A stretch of 46,477 bases of DNA from Desulfuromusa sp. (GCA_021647765.1 JAKIUD010000021.1:1-46477), one strand, 5' to 3'; shown: positions 34,054 to 42,936, counted from the first letter of the stretch. Notes: generated from the sequence alone by a model not told the origin. Made by a program: numbers and translations.

Positions 34054-35163
34054 TTATCTATGTCCCGAGCTGATTGCTTTTTTTCGACTTAAAACTGCAC
34101 CTGGATTTGCAAACATCTGTCTCAATTCATCCAGATCGTGAGAACGGGTCATTGCCGCTTCTTGAGTAATCTGTCGCGAATGAGCCAGCAGGAACAGTGA
34201 TTGATTTAATGTCTGCATAGCAAATTTGTCCTGTCCAATCTGCATTTGTGAATAAACCTGATGAACTTTATCTTCTCTGATCAAATTCCGGATCGCCGGA
34301 TTTGGTACCATCACCTCCAACGCCATAACACGCCCTTTACCATCAGCCTTTGGCATCAATGTCTGAGAAAGCACTCCTTCCAGAACAAAAGAAAGCTGAG
34401 TTCTCACCTGAGACTGTTGGGTATCAGGAAAAACATCAATAATCCGGTTCATGGTCTGAACACAGGAATTGGTATGCAAAGTCGCAAAGCACAGATGACC
34501 TGTTTCTGCAATCGTCAAAGCAGCTTCAATCGTTTCGATATCACGCAATTCACCAAGGAGAACAACATCTGGATCCTGACGCAAAATATACTTCAAAGCT
34601 TTTTTGAATGATTCGGTATCTGCCCCAACTTCCCGTTGGTTAACTAAACACTTATTATGCGGATGCAAATACTCAATTGGATCCTCGATAGTAATGATAT
34701 GTTCATTTCGTTCCCGATTAATTGCATCAATAATTGCCGCAAGGGTTGTCGTTTTGCCACTCCCGGTTGGTCCGGTCACCAGAACCAGTCCACGTGGTTT
34801 TTTTGACAAAGCCCTGACAACTGGTGGCAATCCTAAATCATCAAAACTCTTAATTTCAAAGGGAATCGCTCGAAAAGCACCTGAAACAGCCCCCCGTTGA
34901 ACAAAGATATTTCCCCGAAACCGTGACAATCCCTTCACCCCAAAAGAGAGGTCAAGTTCGTTTTCTTCCTCAAATTTACGTTTTTGTGCATCAGTCAAAA
35001 CACTATAGCAAAGTTGCTTGGTTTCAGCTGAGGACAAATCAGGCCCGCTGGTGGAAGTCATCTTTCCATCAATGCGAATCTGCGGTGTTGTCCCTGTCGC
35101 TATATGCAGATCTGAAGCCCCCTGCTCGATCATCGATTTCAGCAATTGATGCATATTAGCCAT
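34054..35163 (-). CDS. pilT: Type IV pilus retraction ATPase PilT
   Basis: A 369-residue secretion ATPase with Walker A GPTGSGKTTTLAAI, the Asp box IITIEDPIEYLH, Walker B and HATLHTNS, and the AIRNLIREDK motif that marks PilT-type retraction motors. Normal length. It drives pilus disassembly at the inner membrane. Confidence 0.95.
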   Translation of the reverse strand: MANMHQLLKSMIEQGASDLHIATGTTPQIRIDGKMTSTSGPDLSSAETKQLCYSVLTDAQKRKFEEENELDLSFGVKGLSRFRGNIFVQRGAVSGAFRAIPFEIKSFDDLGLPPVVRALSKKPRGLVLVTGPTGSGKTTTLAAIIDAINRERNEHIITIEDPIEYLHPHNKCLVNQREVGADTESFKKALKYILRQDPDVVLLGELRDIETIEAALTIAETGHLCFATLHTNSCVQTMNRIIDVFPDTQQSQVRTQLSFVLEGVLSQTLMPKADGKGRVMALEVMVPNPAIRNLIREDKVHQVYSQMQIGQDKFAMQTLNQSLFLLAHSRQITQEAAMTRSHDLDELRQMFANPGAVLSRKKAISSGHR

Positions 35164-35299
35164 ATCGTTTTCCTTATAAGTTATTCTGCTAAGGAACTGA
35201 CCTTCGGTCTGTCCCCGGACAATCAGGAGAGAGAATGTGAATTCAGTCCCTGATTATCTACAGCCTAATAAGCTTCAGCCCAATGGCCTTCAGCCTATC

Positions 35300-37003
35300 T
35301 CAGTCATCGGCCACCGTGGTGCGTAAAACTTCTTCCAAGGTGGTCACCCCTTCTATCAGTTTGCTGATAGCTGACTGACGCATAGTTTTAACCCCAAGAC
35401 GCATTGATTCCTGTTTGATTTCAGCCGTATTGGCACCAGACAGAACCATCTCCTTAATGTCTTCAAACATCGGCATAACCTGATAGACACCAATTCGCCC
35501 CTTGTAACCAGTATCATTACAAACAGCACAACCACGTCCTTTATAAGTCGTAAATTTACCAATCTGATCTTCTGGAATACCTGCGGAAATAAGGGCATCT
35601 TTAGAATGTTTTTCCGGCTCTTTGCACTCGGAACAAACCCTTCGTCCAAGTCTCTGTGCTGAAATCAGGTTAACCGCTGAAGCGACCAGGAATGGCTCTA
35701 TTCCCATGTTCAAAAGCCGGTTAACCGTACTTGGAGCATCGTTTGTGTGTAGTGTTGAAAGCACCATATGCCCGGTCAACGCTGCTTTAACGCCAATCTC
35801 AGCCGTCTCAAAATCACGGATCTCACCAATCATAATGATATCAGGATCTTGACGTAGAAAGGCGCGGAGAGCCGCCGCAAAATTGAGGCCAATTTCCTCA
35901 TGCATCTGCACCTGGTTAATCCCGGCAAAGTTAAACTCTACTGGATCTTCAGCTGTCGAGATATTTTCCGTCGTACCATTTAGTTCTGAAAGAGCGGAAT
36001 AGAGCGAAACCGTTTTCCCACTCCCGGTCGGACCGGTCACCAGAACCATTCCAAAAGGTTTGTGGATTTCTTTTTTAAACCATGCTAACGCTTTTTCTTC
36101 ATAACCAAGCTTGGTCATATCGAGCTGCAGATTACTTTTGTCCAGTAACCGCAGAACAACTTTCTCCCCAAATAGTGTCGGTAAACAGTTGACCCGATAG
36201 TCCATTTCCTGTCCGCGCCCCATCTTGATCTTAATCCGGCCATCCTGAGGAAGGCGCCTTTCGGCGATATCCATGGTTGCCATAATCTTGATTCGCGAGG
36301 TAATTGCATTTTTAAGTTTGCGAGGGGGCTTCATCACCTCATAAAGCACTCCATCAATCCGGTAACGCACCCTAAACGAGTGTTCATAAGGTTCAATATG
36401 GATATCTGAAGCTTTTTTTTTGATGGCATCAGTTAAGATCAGATTGACAAGTTTAACAACCGGAGCATCCTCGCTAGCACGCTCTAATTCACCGACATCA
36501 TCAAATGATTCACCATCAACCAATTCAAGATCGTCAAAGTCTTCCAGCCCTTCCAGAGCATCAGCCATAGAGGAACTTTGATCGTAGAACTTATCGATAG
36601 CATCCTTGATAGCGGCTTCAGCAGCAACAACAACTTCGACATTGAAGCCGGTCATAAACTTAATATCGTCAATCGCGAAGATATTCGAGGGATCCGCCAT
36701 AGCAACTATCAGCGTTGCCCCGGCACGATTAATAGGGACAAGTTGGTATTTTTGTGCAACTTCTGCAGGAACTAAAGTGACAACAGCTGGATCAACATCA
36801 AATTCAGCGAGATCAATAGAGGGGACACCATAATGTTTGGATAAGAAAGAGGCAAGATCATGTTCCTGAACATACCCCAACTTAACCAAGGCTGCACCAA
36901 GACGAGTTCCGTCTTTCTTTTGTTCAGCGATAGCACTAGCCAGCTGGTTATCAGAAATCAATTGATTTCGAACCAGCAATTCTCCAAGACGACTGACACT
37001 CAT
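35300..37003 (-). CDS. pilB: Type IV pilus extension ATPase PilB
   Basis: A 567-residue assembly ATPase. The N-terminal MshEN region has two RLG...L...G repeats (RLGELLVRNQL and RLGAALVKLGY), the pattern known to bind cyclic-di-GMP in some PilB/MshE proteins. The ATPase core has GPTGSGKTVSLYSAL and STAEDPVEFN, and a four-cysteine zinc site (CSECKEP and CAVCNDTG). It polymerises the pilus with PilC. Confidence 0.95.
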   Translation of the reverse strand: MSVSRLGELLVRNQLISDNQLASAIAEQKKDGTRLGAALVKLGYVQEHDLASFLSKHYGVPSIDLAEFDVDPAVVTLVPAEVAQKYQLVPINRAGATLIVAMADPSNIFAIDDIKFMTGFNVEVVVAAEAAIKDAIDKFYDQSSSMADALEGLEDFDDLELVDGESFDDVGELERASEDAPVVKLVNLILTDAIKKKASDIHIEPYEHSFRVRYRIDGVLYEVMKPPRKLKNAITSRIKIMATMDIAERRLPQDGRIKIKMGRGQEMDYRVNCLPTLFGEKVVLRLLDKSNLQLDMTKLGYEEKALAWFKKEIHKPFGMVLVTGPTGSGKTVSLYSALSELNGTTENISTAEDPVEFNFAGINQVQMHEEIGLNFAAALRAFLRQDPDIIMIGEIRDFETAEIGVKAALTGHMVLSTLHTNDAPSTVNRLLNMGIEPFLVASAVNLISAQRLGRRVCSECKEPEKHSKDALISAGIPEDQIGKFTTYKGRGCAVCNDTGYKGRIGVYQVMPMFEDIKEMVLSGANTAEIKQESMRLGVKTMRQSAISKLIEGVTTLEEVLRTTVADD

Positions 37004-37095
37004 CGAACAAAAACCCCTTCCATTCTCATTTTCATTTAGCTGTTTAGACTGTAGGCAATTAGTTGTTTAGCTTATCAACCCTCAGTCTTCAGCCT

Positions 37096-37947
37096 TCAAC
37101 CTAGCTTCAAAAACTGACGCATAAAACCAGCCGGCAATCTCACCCCTGTCCAGAGGAAAAATGCATCCTCCCCCTGAGCAGCTAACATCCCTAATCCATC
37201 GGTACAGAGTAATCTGGATGACCGTGCATTTTTAATAAGGGGAGTTTCAGAGAGAGAATATATCATATCATATATTAATGCGCTACCCTTAATATGCTCC
37301 AATGGTAAAAAACTTATCTCTTCGCCATGCAAGCCAACTGAGGTCGTATTAACAATTAAATCTGCCCTGGATACAGCACCTAAATAGCTGTTTTTAGCAT
37401 AATCAACAGCAGTAAACTGAACAGCAGGAAAATGGGGCATAAGGTCATTTATAATGTCATTCCCCCTGCCTAGGTGTCGATTGGCAATAACAATTGATCT
37501 CACCCCTGACGAAGCTAACCCTACAGCAACAGCTCGGCACGCACCCCCAGCACCCAAAAGTAAAATATCACAGCTCTCTGCTCGAAAATCCAATTCTTGT
37601 CGAACAGCACGCATGAAGCCACTGGCATCGGTATTATAACCTGTCAGAATACCACTGTTATTAACGACAGTGTTCACTGCACCAATAATCCTGGCCAGCG
37701 GGTCAATTTCATCAAGAAGGGGAAGAATTGTTTCTTTATGGGGAATTGTGACATTCACCCCCGCAATATTCAACGCACGAAGACCCATGACAGCGGCCGA
37801 CAATTGATCAGGGCGAACATGAAAGGGGAGATAAACAGCATCTATATCACGCGCTTGAAAAGCATGGTTCTGCATTAAAGGAGAGAGAGAATGGGCAACC
37901 GGATCGCCCAGAAGACCATATATATGACTTCTACCAGAGAGGGACAT
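37096..37947 (-). CDS. aroE: Shikimate dehydrogenase
   Basis: A 283-residue enzyme that reduces 3-dehydroshikimate with NADPH in aromatic amino-acid synthesis. YGLLGDPVAHSLSP binds shikimate; the catalytic pair is Lys71 (VTIPHKE) and Asp107 (GYNTDASGF), and GAGGACRAVAVGL is the NADP loop. It lies 92 bases before pilB with no terminator seen, and one base after ribF, so it links ribF to the pilus genes. Confidence 0.94.
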   Translation of the reverse strand: MSLSGRSHIYGLLGDPVAHSLSPLMQNHAFQARDIDAVYLPFHVRPDQLSAAVMGLRALNIAGVNVTIPHKETILPLLDEIDPLARIIGAVNTVVNNSGILTGYNTDASGFMRAVRQELDFRAESCDILLLGAGGACRAVAVGLASSGVRSIVIANRHLGRGNDIINDLMPHFPAVQFTAVDYAKNSYLGAVSRADLIVNTTSVGLHGEEISFLPLEHIKGSALIYDMIYSLSETPLIKNARSSRLLCTDGLGMLAAQGEDAFFLWTGVRLPAGFMRQFLKLG

Positions 37948-37948
37948 G

Positions 37949-38917
37949 CTAATCCTGCTTCAACGAAAGGTATTCCCGATACTGAATTATTTGCACCGAC
38001 TGAAGAATCTGCCGAGCCTGAACAATATCACCCTCAATCGCACCAACAAGCTCATTAATACTTGAAAATTTCTGCTCACCCCGCAGCCGCTCAACAAAAT
38101 ATATTCTCAATTTTTCACCATACAACTGACCGGTAAAATCAAGGAGATAAACCTCTATTGTCGAGTTTTTTCCACCAAAAGTTGGACGATTACCAATATT
38201 GACAACACCACTATATTCCTGCAGACCATACCGAACCTTAACAGCATAAACTCCCGACGCAGGCAATTGTTCTTTATCAGTTTCCAGATTAGCGGTTGGG
38301 AAACCCAGCTCCCTTCCCCGTTGATTGCCTGGCACAACGCAACCTTCAAGATTATACTGTCGACCAAGTAAATGGACAACCCCCGCCACATCACCAGACG
38401 CAATCATACTACGAATGCGGGTTGAACTATATGGCAAATCATCGTCCCCAACTGGTTGCAACACCTCGACTGTAAACCCCTTCTCTTTTCCGTAGGCCTG
38501 CAAAAAATTTGTATCCCCTCGCCTTTTCTTCCCAAAGGCATAATCATATCCAACCACCAGAGCTTTTACATGCAATTTAGCTAGAAGAATATCATCAACA
38601 AACTGTTCGGGTGACATGGTTGCAAATTGAGTAGTAAATGGTGATTCAATTAAATAATCGATATGCGAGGCAGCAATAAGTCTCCGCTTTTCCTCCGGTG
38701 TATTCAGTAATAGTGGCGCTTTATCAGGGGCAAAAAATTTTAGGGGATGAGGATCAAAGGTATAAACAACAGACGGGCAATTTAATTGGCGAGCGGCCTT
38801 GACTAAGTGACGAAACAACTCACGATGCCCCAGATGGACACCATCAAAATTGCCAAGAGTTACTGCACTAGAGCCAAATGACAACGGAAGAGCATCAAGC
38901 GATTTTAAAATATCCAT
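37949..38917 (-). CDS. ribF: Bifunctional riboflavin kinase / FAD synthetase
   Basis: A 322-residue RibF. The N-terminal adenylyltransferase domain has TLGNFDGVHLGH and SSTRIR; the C-terminal flavokinase domain begins at VVPGNQRGRELGFPTANL and has GVYAVKV and NIGNRPTFGG. It makes FMN and FAD. First gene of the leftward ribF-aroE-pil string. Confidence 0.94.
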   Translation of the reverse strand: MDILKSLDALPLSFGSSAVTLGNFDGVHLGHRELFRHLVKAARQLNCPSVVYTFDPHPLKFFAPDKAPLLLNTPEEKRRLIAASHIDYLIESPFTTQFATMSPEQFVDDILLAKLHVKALVVGYDYAFGKKRRGDTNFLQAYGKEKGFTVEVLQPVGDDDLPYSSTRIRSMIASGDVAGVVHLLGRQYNLEGCVVPGNQRGRELGFPTANLETDKEQLPASGVYAVKVRYGLQEYSGVVNIGNRPTFGGKNSTIEVYLLDFTGQLYGEKLRIYFVERLRGEQKFSSINELVGAIEGDIVQARQILQSVQIIQYREYLSLKQD

Positions 38918-39156
38918 AACAGGAAAGATCCTAACTCATATTTTTATTCAGATACTAGCTGGACTCTTCCCTGTCACACAAGCCATAAATCAAAAATCAT
39001 CCCCTATCCCTCAGGGAGAAGGAACAGAAATAGCAGCTGAAAGTCTTGGACTAACTACCCGCAGGTACAAACAATTTGGGATTAAGGAAATGAGATTTTG
39101 TCAGCACTCTCCGAGTCAAAGAAGTATAATTCTCCGGGTTTCATTTTTCTCTTTTA
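38918..39156. other. Intergenic gap
   Basis: No gene supported in this stretch. It holds a CTGAAAGTCTTGGA stretch (39040-39053) also present near 9944. A VapC remnant follows on the minus strand. Confidence 0.5.
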
Positions 39157-39256
39157 TCAATAAATTTGCAGGCCGATGACCGGTGCCATCGCAGTATAAT
39201 CTTTATCATTGTGCAATAGGTAAAAGTCCGTGTTCTATGGCAATTTGAGCAATCAC
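39157..39256 (-). pseudogene. VapC PIN-domain toxin, C-terminal remnant
   Basis: On the minus strand the sequence reads VIAQIAIEHGL in one frame and then, one base shifted, FYLLHNDKDYTAMAP and GLQIY before TGA at 39157-39159. This is the end of a PIN-domain toxin, with a frameshift and no N-terminal half. Confidence 0.65.
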
Positions 39257-39261
39257 GTATA

Positions 39262-39280
39262 ATTTGCCTGTCCCTTTTTG
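39262..39280 (+). repeat. GCCTGTCC junction motif, copy 1
   Basis: ATTTGCCTGTCCCTTTTTG, between the VapC remnant and the first VapBC pair. Confidence 0.6.
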
Positions 39281-39298
39281 TTTATTTACCATAGGAAC

Positions 39299-39327
39299 TT
39301 GACACCAGAGCTATCACTCCTTACAAT
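39299..39327 (+). promoter_or_regulatory. Promoter of the first vapBC pair
   Basis: TTGACA (39299-39304) and TACAAT (39322-39327), spaced 17 bases, about 35 bases before the antitoxin ATG. Confidence 0.75.
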
Positions 39328-39361
39328 CAAGTAAGAAATATATTTAAGTAAGGGGAATACT

Positions 39362-39610
39362 ATGCCACTCGCTACGCTGACAAGCAAAGGACAACTGACT
39401 ATCCCTAAAGAGATTAGGGATTCACTGAATTTGCACAGTGGTGATAAAATTGAAATCGTTGTCACCGGAAAGATGGAAGCTGTCATCAAACCAGTCTCTA
39501 AAAAAGTAGATGACCTTTTTTGCAAACTACACAAACCCACCAGAAAACCGCTATCCACAACTGACATAAACAAGGCCATCGCCAACAAAATTAAAGATAA
39601 GTTCACATGA
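39362..39610 (+). CDS. vapB: AbrB/MazE-fold antitoxin (VapB)
   Basis: An 82-residue protein starting with the AbrB swapped-hairpin motif ATLTSKGQLTIPKEIRDSL and a C-terminal toxin-binding tail (about 55-82). It should bind DNA and neutralise the PIN toxin. The stop overlaps the toxin start by four bases. Confidence 0.88.
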   Translation: MPLATLTSKGQLTIPKEIRDSLNLHSGDKIEIVVTGKMEAVIKPVSKKVDDLFCKLHKPTRKPLSTTDINKAIANKIKDKFT

Positions 39611-40005
39611 AAGCCATAGACACCAATATCCTCGTTCGGTTTCTTGTCGGTGATGATGAACAGCAAGCCAGAAAAGTTTACAACATTTTCAAGCAGATAG
39701 AGTCCGATAAAAGTGAGTTATTTGTCCCTTTCCTTGTCGTTCTAGAATTAATCTGGGTATTGCAATCAGCTTACAACATCCCCCAACAAGAGATCATTGA
39801 TTCAATAAGCGAACTCATGCTTATGCCTATCTTAAAATTTGAACACTCAACGACCCTGCAAAAATTCACAAAAGATGCCACCGGCACCAAATATGATCTT
39901 TCAGACCTCTTAATTGCCTACTCTGCTGCAGAACGTGGTTGCGAGACGACCTTGACATTCGACAAAAAAGCGTCTCAATTCAAACTATTTGAACTTGTTA
40001 TTTGA
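39607..40005 (+). CDS. vapC: PIN-domain toxin (VapC)
   Basis: A 132-residue PIN-domain RNase. The acidic residues of the active site are visible at AIDTNIL (D5), LELIW (E46), DLSDLLIAY and LTFDKKA. Targets are often initiator tRNA or rRNA. ATGA overlap with vapB. Confidence 0.88.
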   Translation: MKAIDTNILVRFLVGDDEQQARKVYNIFKQIESDKSELFVPFLVVLELIWVLQSAYNIPQQEIIDSISELMLMPILKFEHSTTLQKFTKDATGTKYDLSDLLIAYSAAERGCETTLTFDKKASQFKLFELVI

Positions 40006-40112
40006 AACAGGAATCATAGAAACTTACAAAAGTGCATAACTTTAAAACCGGTCTCTCGCCCGTTCGCTTTGCTCTCTCGAGGCGCAGGGGATGCAGGGAA
40101 ATCTAAAACATC

Positions 40113-40146
40113 AAGCATTATTCGCCCGTCTCTTTTTCTTTTTTTC
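40113..40146 (+). repeat. Junction motif, copy 2 (degenerate)
   Basis: Starts AAGCATTATTCGCCCGTC and continues into a T-rich run, matching the 46.3-kb copy with substitutions. Confidence 0.6.
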
Positions 40147-40161
40147 CTTAGTATTCTTCAA

Positions 40162-40216
40162 ATTTTCATCCTGTCAAATAGTCCATCAAGTACTGGTCAT
40201 TCGTCTCCCATTTTTC
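40162..40216 (+). repeat. Direct repeat unit A
   Basis: Begins ATTTTCATCCTGTCAAA, then a CATCAAG and the degenerate TCATTCGTCTCCC form of the junction motif. Its partner is 40989-41044. Confidence 0.55.
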
Positions 40217-40349
40217 TCTGAGATTCAGGCTTGTCCAAAATCCGACATAGATTACCCCAGACGTCCCCCAATGACCTCAAAAAGAGTTTTTATGGTCAAC
40301 GATAAAAACTGTATCCAGGGAAACGCCTATAAAACGGGGACACGAAGAA

Positions 40350-40372
40350 AAATTCTCGCCTGTCCCCTTATC
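40350..40372 (+). repeat. Junction motif, copy 3
   Basis: TTCTCGCCTGTCCCCTTATC; an upstream GGGGACA at 40336 could pair with TGTCCCC to form a hairpin. Confidence 0.6.
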
Positions 40373-40422
40373 TTCCTTATATACTTTTTTCTTTCTTGAC
40401 CAGCCAGAAACAATGTACTACA

Positions 40423-40440
40423 TGTCATACAAAGATGACA
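40423..40440 (+). promoter_or_regulatory. Probable RelB-type operator
   Basis: The inverted repeat TGTCAT-N6-ATGACA lies directly before the AGGAGG of the antitoxin gene, with TTGACC at 40396-40401 as a possible -35. Such palindromes are usual for autoregulated pairs. Confidence 0.6.
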
Positions 40441-40451
40441 GGAGGCCTACT

Positions 40452-40676
40452 ATGTTAAGTGTCAGATTATCCTCGGAGATGGAGCAACGGTTGGAAACTC
40501 TCGCCAAAGAAACTCACCGGCCAAAAAGTTTTTACGTGCGCGAAGCAATCGAACGCTCACTGGAAGATATAGAAGATATCTATCTTGCTGAAAAACGTCT
40601 TGAAAATTTGCGCTCTGGAAAAAGTCGGGCTCATTCATTAGCCGACGTGGAGCGTGATCTTGACTTGGCAGATTAA
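40452..40676 (+). CDS. RelB/CopG-type ribbon-helix-helix antitoxin
   Basis: A 74-residue protein from the ATG at 40452, which has AGGAGG before it. The N-terminus LSVRLSSEMEQRLETLAKET is a ribbon-helix-helix DNA-binding motif and the acidic C-terminus binds the toxin. It overlaps the RelE-type gene by 23 bases. Confidence 0.85.
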   Translation: MLSVRLSSEMEQRLETLAKETHRPKSFYVREAIERSLEDIEDIYLAEKRLENLRSGKSRAHSLADVERDLDLAD

Positions 40677-40932
40677 TTTTGAAGATTCAGCATTCAAAGA
40701 ACTCGGCAAGCTGGACAAACAGGTTCAGAGAAATATTCTGCAATATATGCGCGACCGTATCGCCATGGGTGAAGATCCCCGCTCCTTTGGGCATCCGCTT
40801 AGAGACAACTTAGTTGGACTATGGAAATACCGTGTCGGAAACTATCGCATTATTTGCACAATCAACGATAATGAGTTTACAGTTTTGGTTTTGCGTGTCG
40901 GCCTCCGACGTCAAATTTACGGAGATCATTGA
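40654..40932 (+). CDS. RelE/ParE-family toxin
   Basis: A 92-residue RelE-fold protein with the typical SAFKELGKLDKQVQRNI helix, then LVGLWKYRVGNYRIICTI and VLVLRVGLRRQIY, which is the usual basic C-terminus. It probably cleaves mRNA on the ribosome. Confidence 0.88.
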   Translation: MILTWQINFEDSAFKELGKLDKQVQRNILQYMRDRIAMGEDPRSFGHPLRDNLVGLWKYRVGNYRIICTINDNEFTVLVLRVGLRRQIYGDH

Positions 40933-40988
40933 TTTACTGGTATTGGCACTCTGCGAGAGGAAGGTTTTGAACTATCCGCATTTATCAG

Positions 40989-41052
40989 ATTTTCATCCTG
41001 TCAAAAAGCTCACCAAGAATCATAATTCGCCTGACCCCTTATTCTTTTTTTT
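40989..41052 (+). repeat. Direct repeat unit B with junction motif, copy 4
   Basis: ATTTTCATCCTGTCAAA at 40989 matches unit A, followed by CACCAAG and CATAATTCGCCTGACCCC (41021-41038) and a T-run. It lies between the RelE pair and the next pair. Confidence 0.65.
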
Positions 41053-41095
41053 ATATTGACAGGGGTAATATAGAATGTCCCGGTCAACTACTTCG

Positions 41096-41392
41096 TTATT
41101 CGCGATAACCAACTTCTTTCTGATGGCGAACCGCCACAATCAAAACTATTTTCCCGTCATAGTGATAAAGAGCGAGATAACCAGTATCACCAAAGTTGAT
41201 AGGCCATTCCCGATACTCTGGATCCATATCATCAACAGGTCGTCCAACCTCAGGTTGCTTGGTCAAAATTTTCACACTTTCACGAATAACCTTAACGGTC
41301 TGCTGAGCAGCACCAATATTTATTTTTGCCAAAAATCGATAGAGACGCTGAATATCAAGTAGCGCACTCGGAGACCAGATCACACGTGACAT
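41096..41392 (-). CDS. ParE-family toxin
   Basis: A 98-residue RelE/ParE-fold toxin: VIWSPSALLDIQRLYRFL at the start, the QPEVGRPVDDM loop, then YLALYHYDGKIVLIVAVRHQKEVGY. It may poison gyrase or cleave mRNA. Coupled to the antitoxin by a 13-base overlap. Confidence 0.88.
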   Translation of the reverse strand: MSRVIWSPSALLDIQRLYRFLAKINIGAAQQTVKVIRESVKILTKQPEVGRPVDDMDPEYREWPINFGDTGYLALYHYDGKIVLIVAVRHQKEVGYRE

Positions 41393-41670
41393 TCTGGGGG
41401 CTCTATATCTTTGCCAGATTCCAGCTTAGAAAGCCAATCATCGGCTGCATCAAAGGTGACATGTAAGCCGGTTTTCTGATACTCATTCCATGCTTGGATG
41501 CCAGCTTGACGAAAAGCCTCACGTTTTTCCTCTCGCTCAACATATTGTTGTATTGCCTCCCCCATAATCCAGTGGGAACTACGCCGGCGGGATTTTGCAA
41601 GATTCTCAATTCGAAGCCGGGTTTCCTGATCTAACTTAACAGATATTGGCTTGGCTGCTGTCGCACTCAT
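41380..41670 (-). CDS. ParD/CopG-type ribbon-helix-helix antitoxin
   Basis: A 96-residue antitoxin with the ribbon-helix-helix motif ISVKLDQETRLRIENLAKS and GEAIQQYVEREEKRE, then an acidic C-terminus. The AGGAGG before the start lies beside a GGTAT/ATACC palindrome that may be its operator. Confidence 0.85.
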   Translation of the reverse strand: MSATAAKPISVKLDQETRLRIENLAKSRRRSSHWIMGEAIQQYVEREEKREAFRQAGIQAWNEYQKTGLHVTFDAADDWLSKLESGKDIEPPECHV

Positions 41671-41695
41671 AACGGATCCTCCTTGGGTATCAATA

Positions 41696-41709
41696 GGTAT
41701 TACTATACC
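41696..41709 (-). promoter_or_regulatory. Probable operator of the ParDE pair
   Basis: GGTATTACTATACC is a near-perfect palindrome (arms GGTAT/ATACC); another GGTAT lies six bases away at 41686. It is in the promoter region of the antitoxin gene. Confidence 0.5.
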
Positions 41710-41728
41710 ATACCTCTGCGGAAATCCA

Positions 41729-41830
41729 AGAGATTTAAAATTCTATAAAATTATCGGTACAGAGATCAGAATCTATACGGTCGTTGATTACCGTAAAGAA
41801 CCTGCATGGGTCGGGGGGAAACTGCAATAA
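41729..41830 (+). pseudogene. ParE-family toxin, C-terminal remnant
   Basis: A short + strand frame reads KIIGTEIRIYTVVDYRKEPA and ends at TAA (41828-41830). It matches the C-terminus of the intact toxin at 45001-45294 (EIRIYAVVDCRKNPA) in protein and closely in DNA. Nothing remains of the N-terminal part or of an antitoxin. Confidence 0.75.
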
Positions 41831-41864
41831 GTTGGAGAAAAATCACTATGTGACCCCTAATACC

Positions 41865-42600
41865 TCAAGCCGCCCCCAGCATCTCGCGTGAAGCCTTTAT
41901 TCCACGCAAAAACTTCACATCGCGCCGGGCACAACATGCAGCCATGACATGTGGCGATCCGACAGTCAGACCAAAAATATGCATAAAATCACCGGCACAC
42001 TGGATAAACTGAATCGGTTCAATCCCAATCCGCTTTAAGATCGGTGGGATATCCTTATCGATGGCACCTACTTTATCGGGATGAAAAACTCGTCCACTCC
42101 AATCAATCAATTCAAAATAGTCATGCAAGGCAAAGGGGATCTTCAGAGGTTCACAGCCAGTGGGATCAAAAGACATCAGGGGAGCTGTGGGAGGTTCAGA
42201 AAGATGGGTTTTCTCCCTCCCCCATCTCGCTGCGTTGATCTGACAGGTAACGGTTAACTAATATCGACCCTTTATAAAGCTGAGTCCACCGCTGCATCAC
42301 CTCTTCGGTCGACAATTGATCAGGGCGTTCATTATCGACCCGTACAACAAGATGGTAATGGTTGCTCATCACCGCATAGGCTGCCACGTCGATGGTAAAA
42401 ATAGCAGCAAGTTGTTGAATCCGCTGCATCACCCAATGACGACGATGTTCATAGCTCTGCCCGGAACGATCATCTCGGCCACACAGATAAGCACGCCGGA
42501 CACAGCGAGAAACGCAATGGTACCAAAGGGTATCGTCGAGGGAGAGTTGAGAATAACGGGGGCTTGCCATAGAGAAAAAGCCTTTCGGTAGTTTTGACAT
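41865..42600 (-). pseudogene. REP-associated tyrosine transposase, internally deleted
   Basis: The N-terminal part (42196-42600, start ATG 42570 or 42600) carries the Y1 transposase HUH motif SNHYHLVV (H81, H83 of the longer form). The C-terminal part (41865-42176) shows the family's end: IPFALHDYFELIDWSGR and PPILKRIGI. Between them the central region with the YVDLNPIRAG motif and a stretch of about 100 residues is missing and the frame is shifted, so it is not functional. Confidence 0.82.
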
Positions 42601-42631
42601 GGAGTTTAGTTGAATGGAAACTTGAAGTCAT

Positions 42632-42655
42632 AACTAAGTGCCTGTCCTATAGTTT
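42632..42655 (+). repeat. 24-bp exact repeat, copy 1
   Basis: Begins AACTAAGTGCCTGTCC and ends CTATAGTTT; the ends AACTA and TAGTT are inverted. An identical copy is at 43812-43835. It contains the GCCTGTCC core of the junction motif. Confidence 0.85.
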
Positions 42656-42670
42656 GCTTTTTTTGTGAAA

Positions 42671-42699
42671 TTGACAATATAATCTTAAAAATGTATTAT
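42671..42699 (+). promoter_or_regulatory. Promoter of a toxin-antitoxin pair
   Basis: TTGACA (42671-42676) and TATTAT (42694-42699) are 17 bases apart. The -10 ends only six bases before the ATG at 42706, so the transcript would be leaderless or nearly so. Confidence 0.7.
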
Positions 42700-42705
42700 T
42701 GCGGC

Positions 42706-42936
42706 ATGACTATGACAGCAGATAAAATTGTAGCTGAAGCGCTAGCTCACACACCACAAGTACGAGCATTTATGGTCGAACGTCTTATTGAGAGCCTTGA
42801 TATGGTGCCAGGAGAAAAGCTCTCTTCTCAGTGGAGCGTCGAAATACAAAAGCGCTGTCATGAAATTGATGAAGGGGCTGTAGAGCTTCATGACGCTACG
42901 GTCGTTTTTGCTAGAGCGTATGCATCTCTCGAATGA
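42706..42936 (+). CDS. Addiction-module antitoxin
   Basis: A 76-residue protein of the small antitoxin family (TIGR02574 type): helical N-terminus TADKIVAEALAHTPQVRA and a conserved LIESLDMVPGE. The frame could start at 42691 but that codon overlaps the -10 box. Its stop overlaps the start of the broken toxin by ATGA. Confidence 0.78.
   Translation: MTMTADKIVAEALAHTPQVRAFMVERLIESLDMVPGEKLSSQWSVEIQKRCHEIDEGAVELHDATVVFARAYASLE

Larger units (their letters stand above)
40006..40451. other. Gap with several degenerate motif copies
   Basis: No gene supported. It carries two or three copies of the junction motif (near 40113, 40196 and 40350) and a direct repeat beginning ATTTTCATCCTGTCAAA at 40162, which recurs at 40989. 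Confidence 0.6.
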
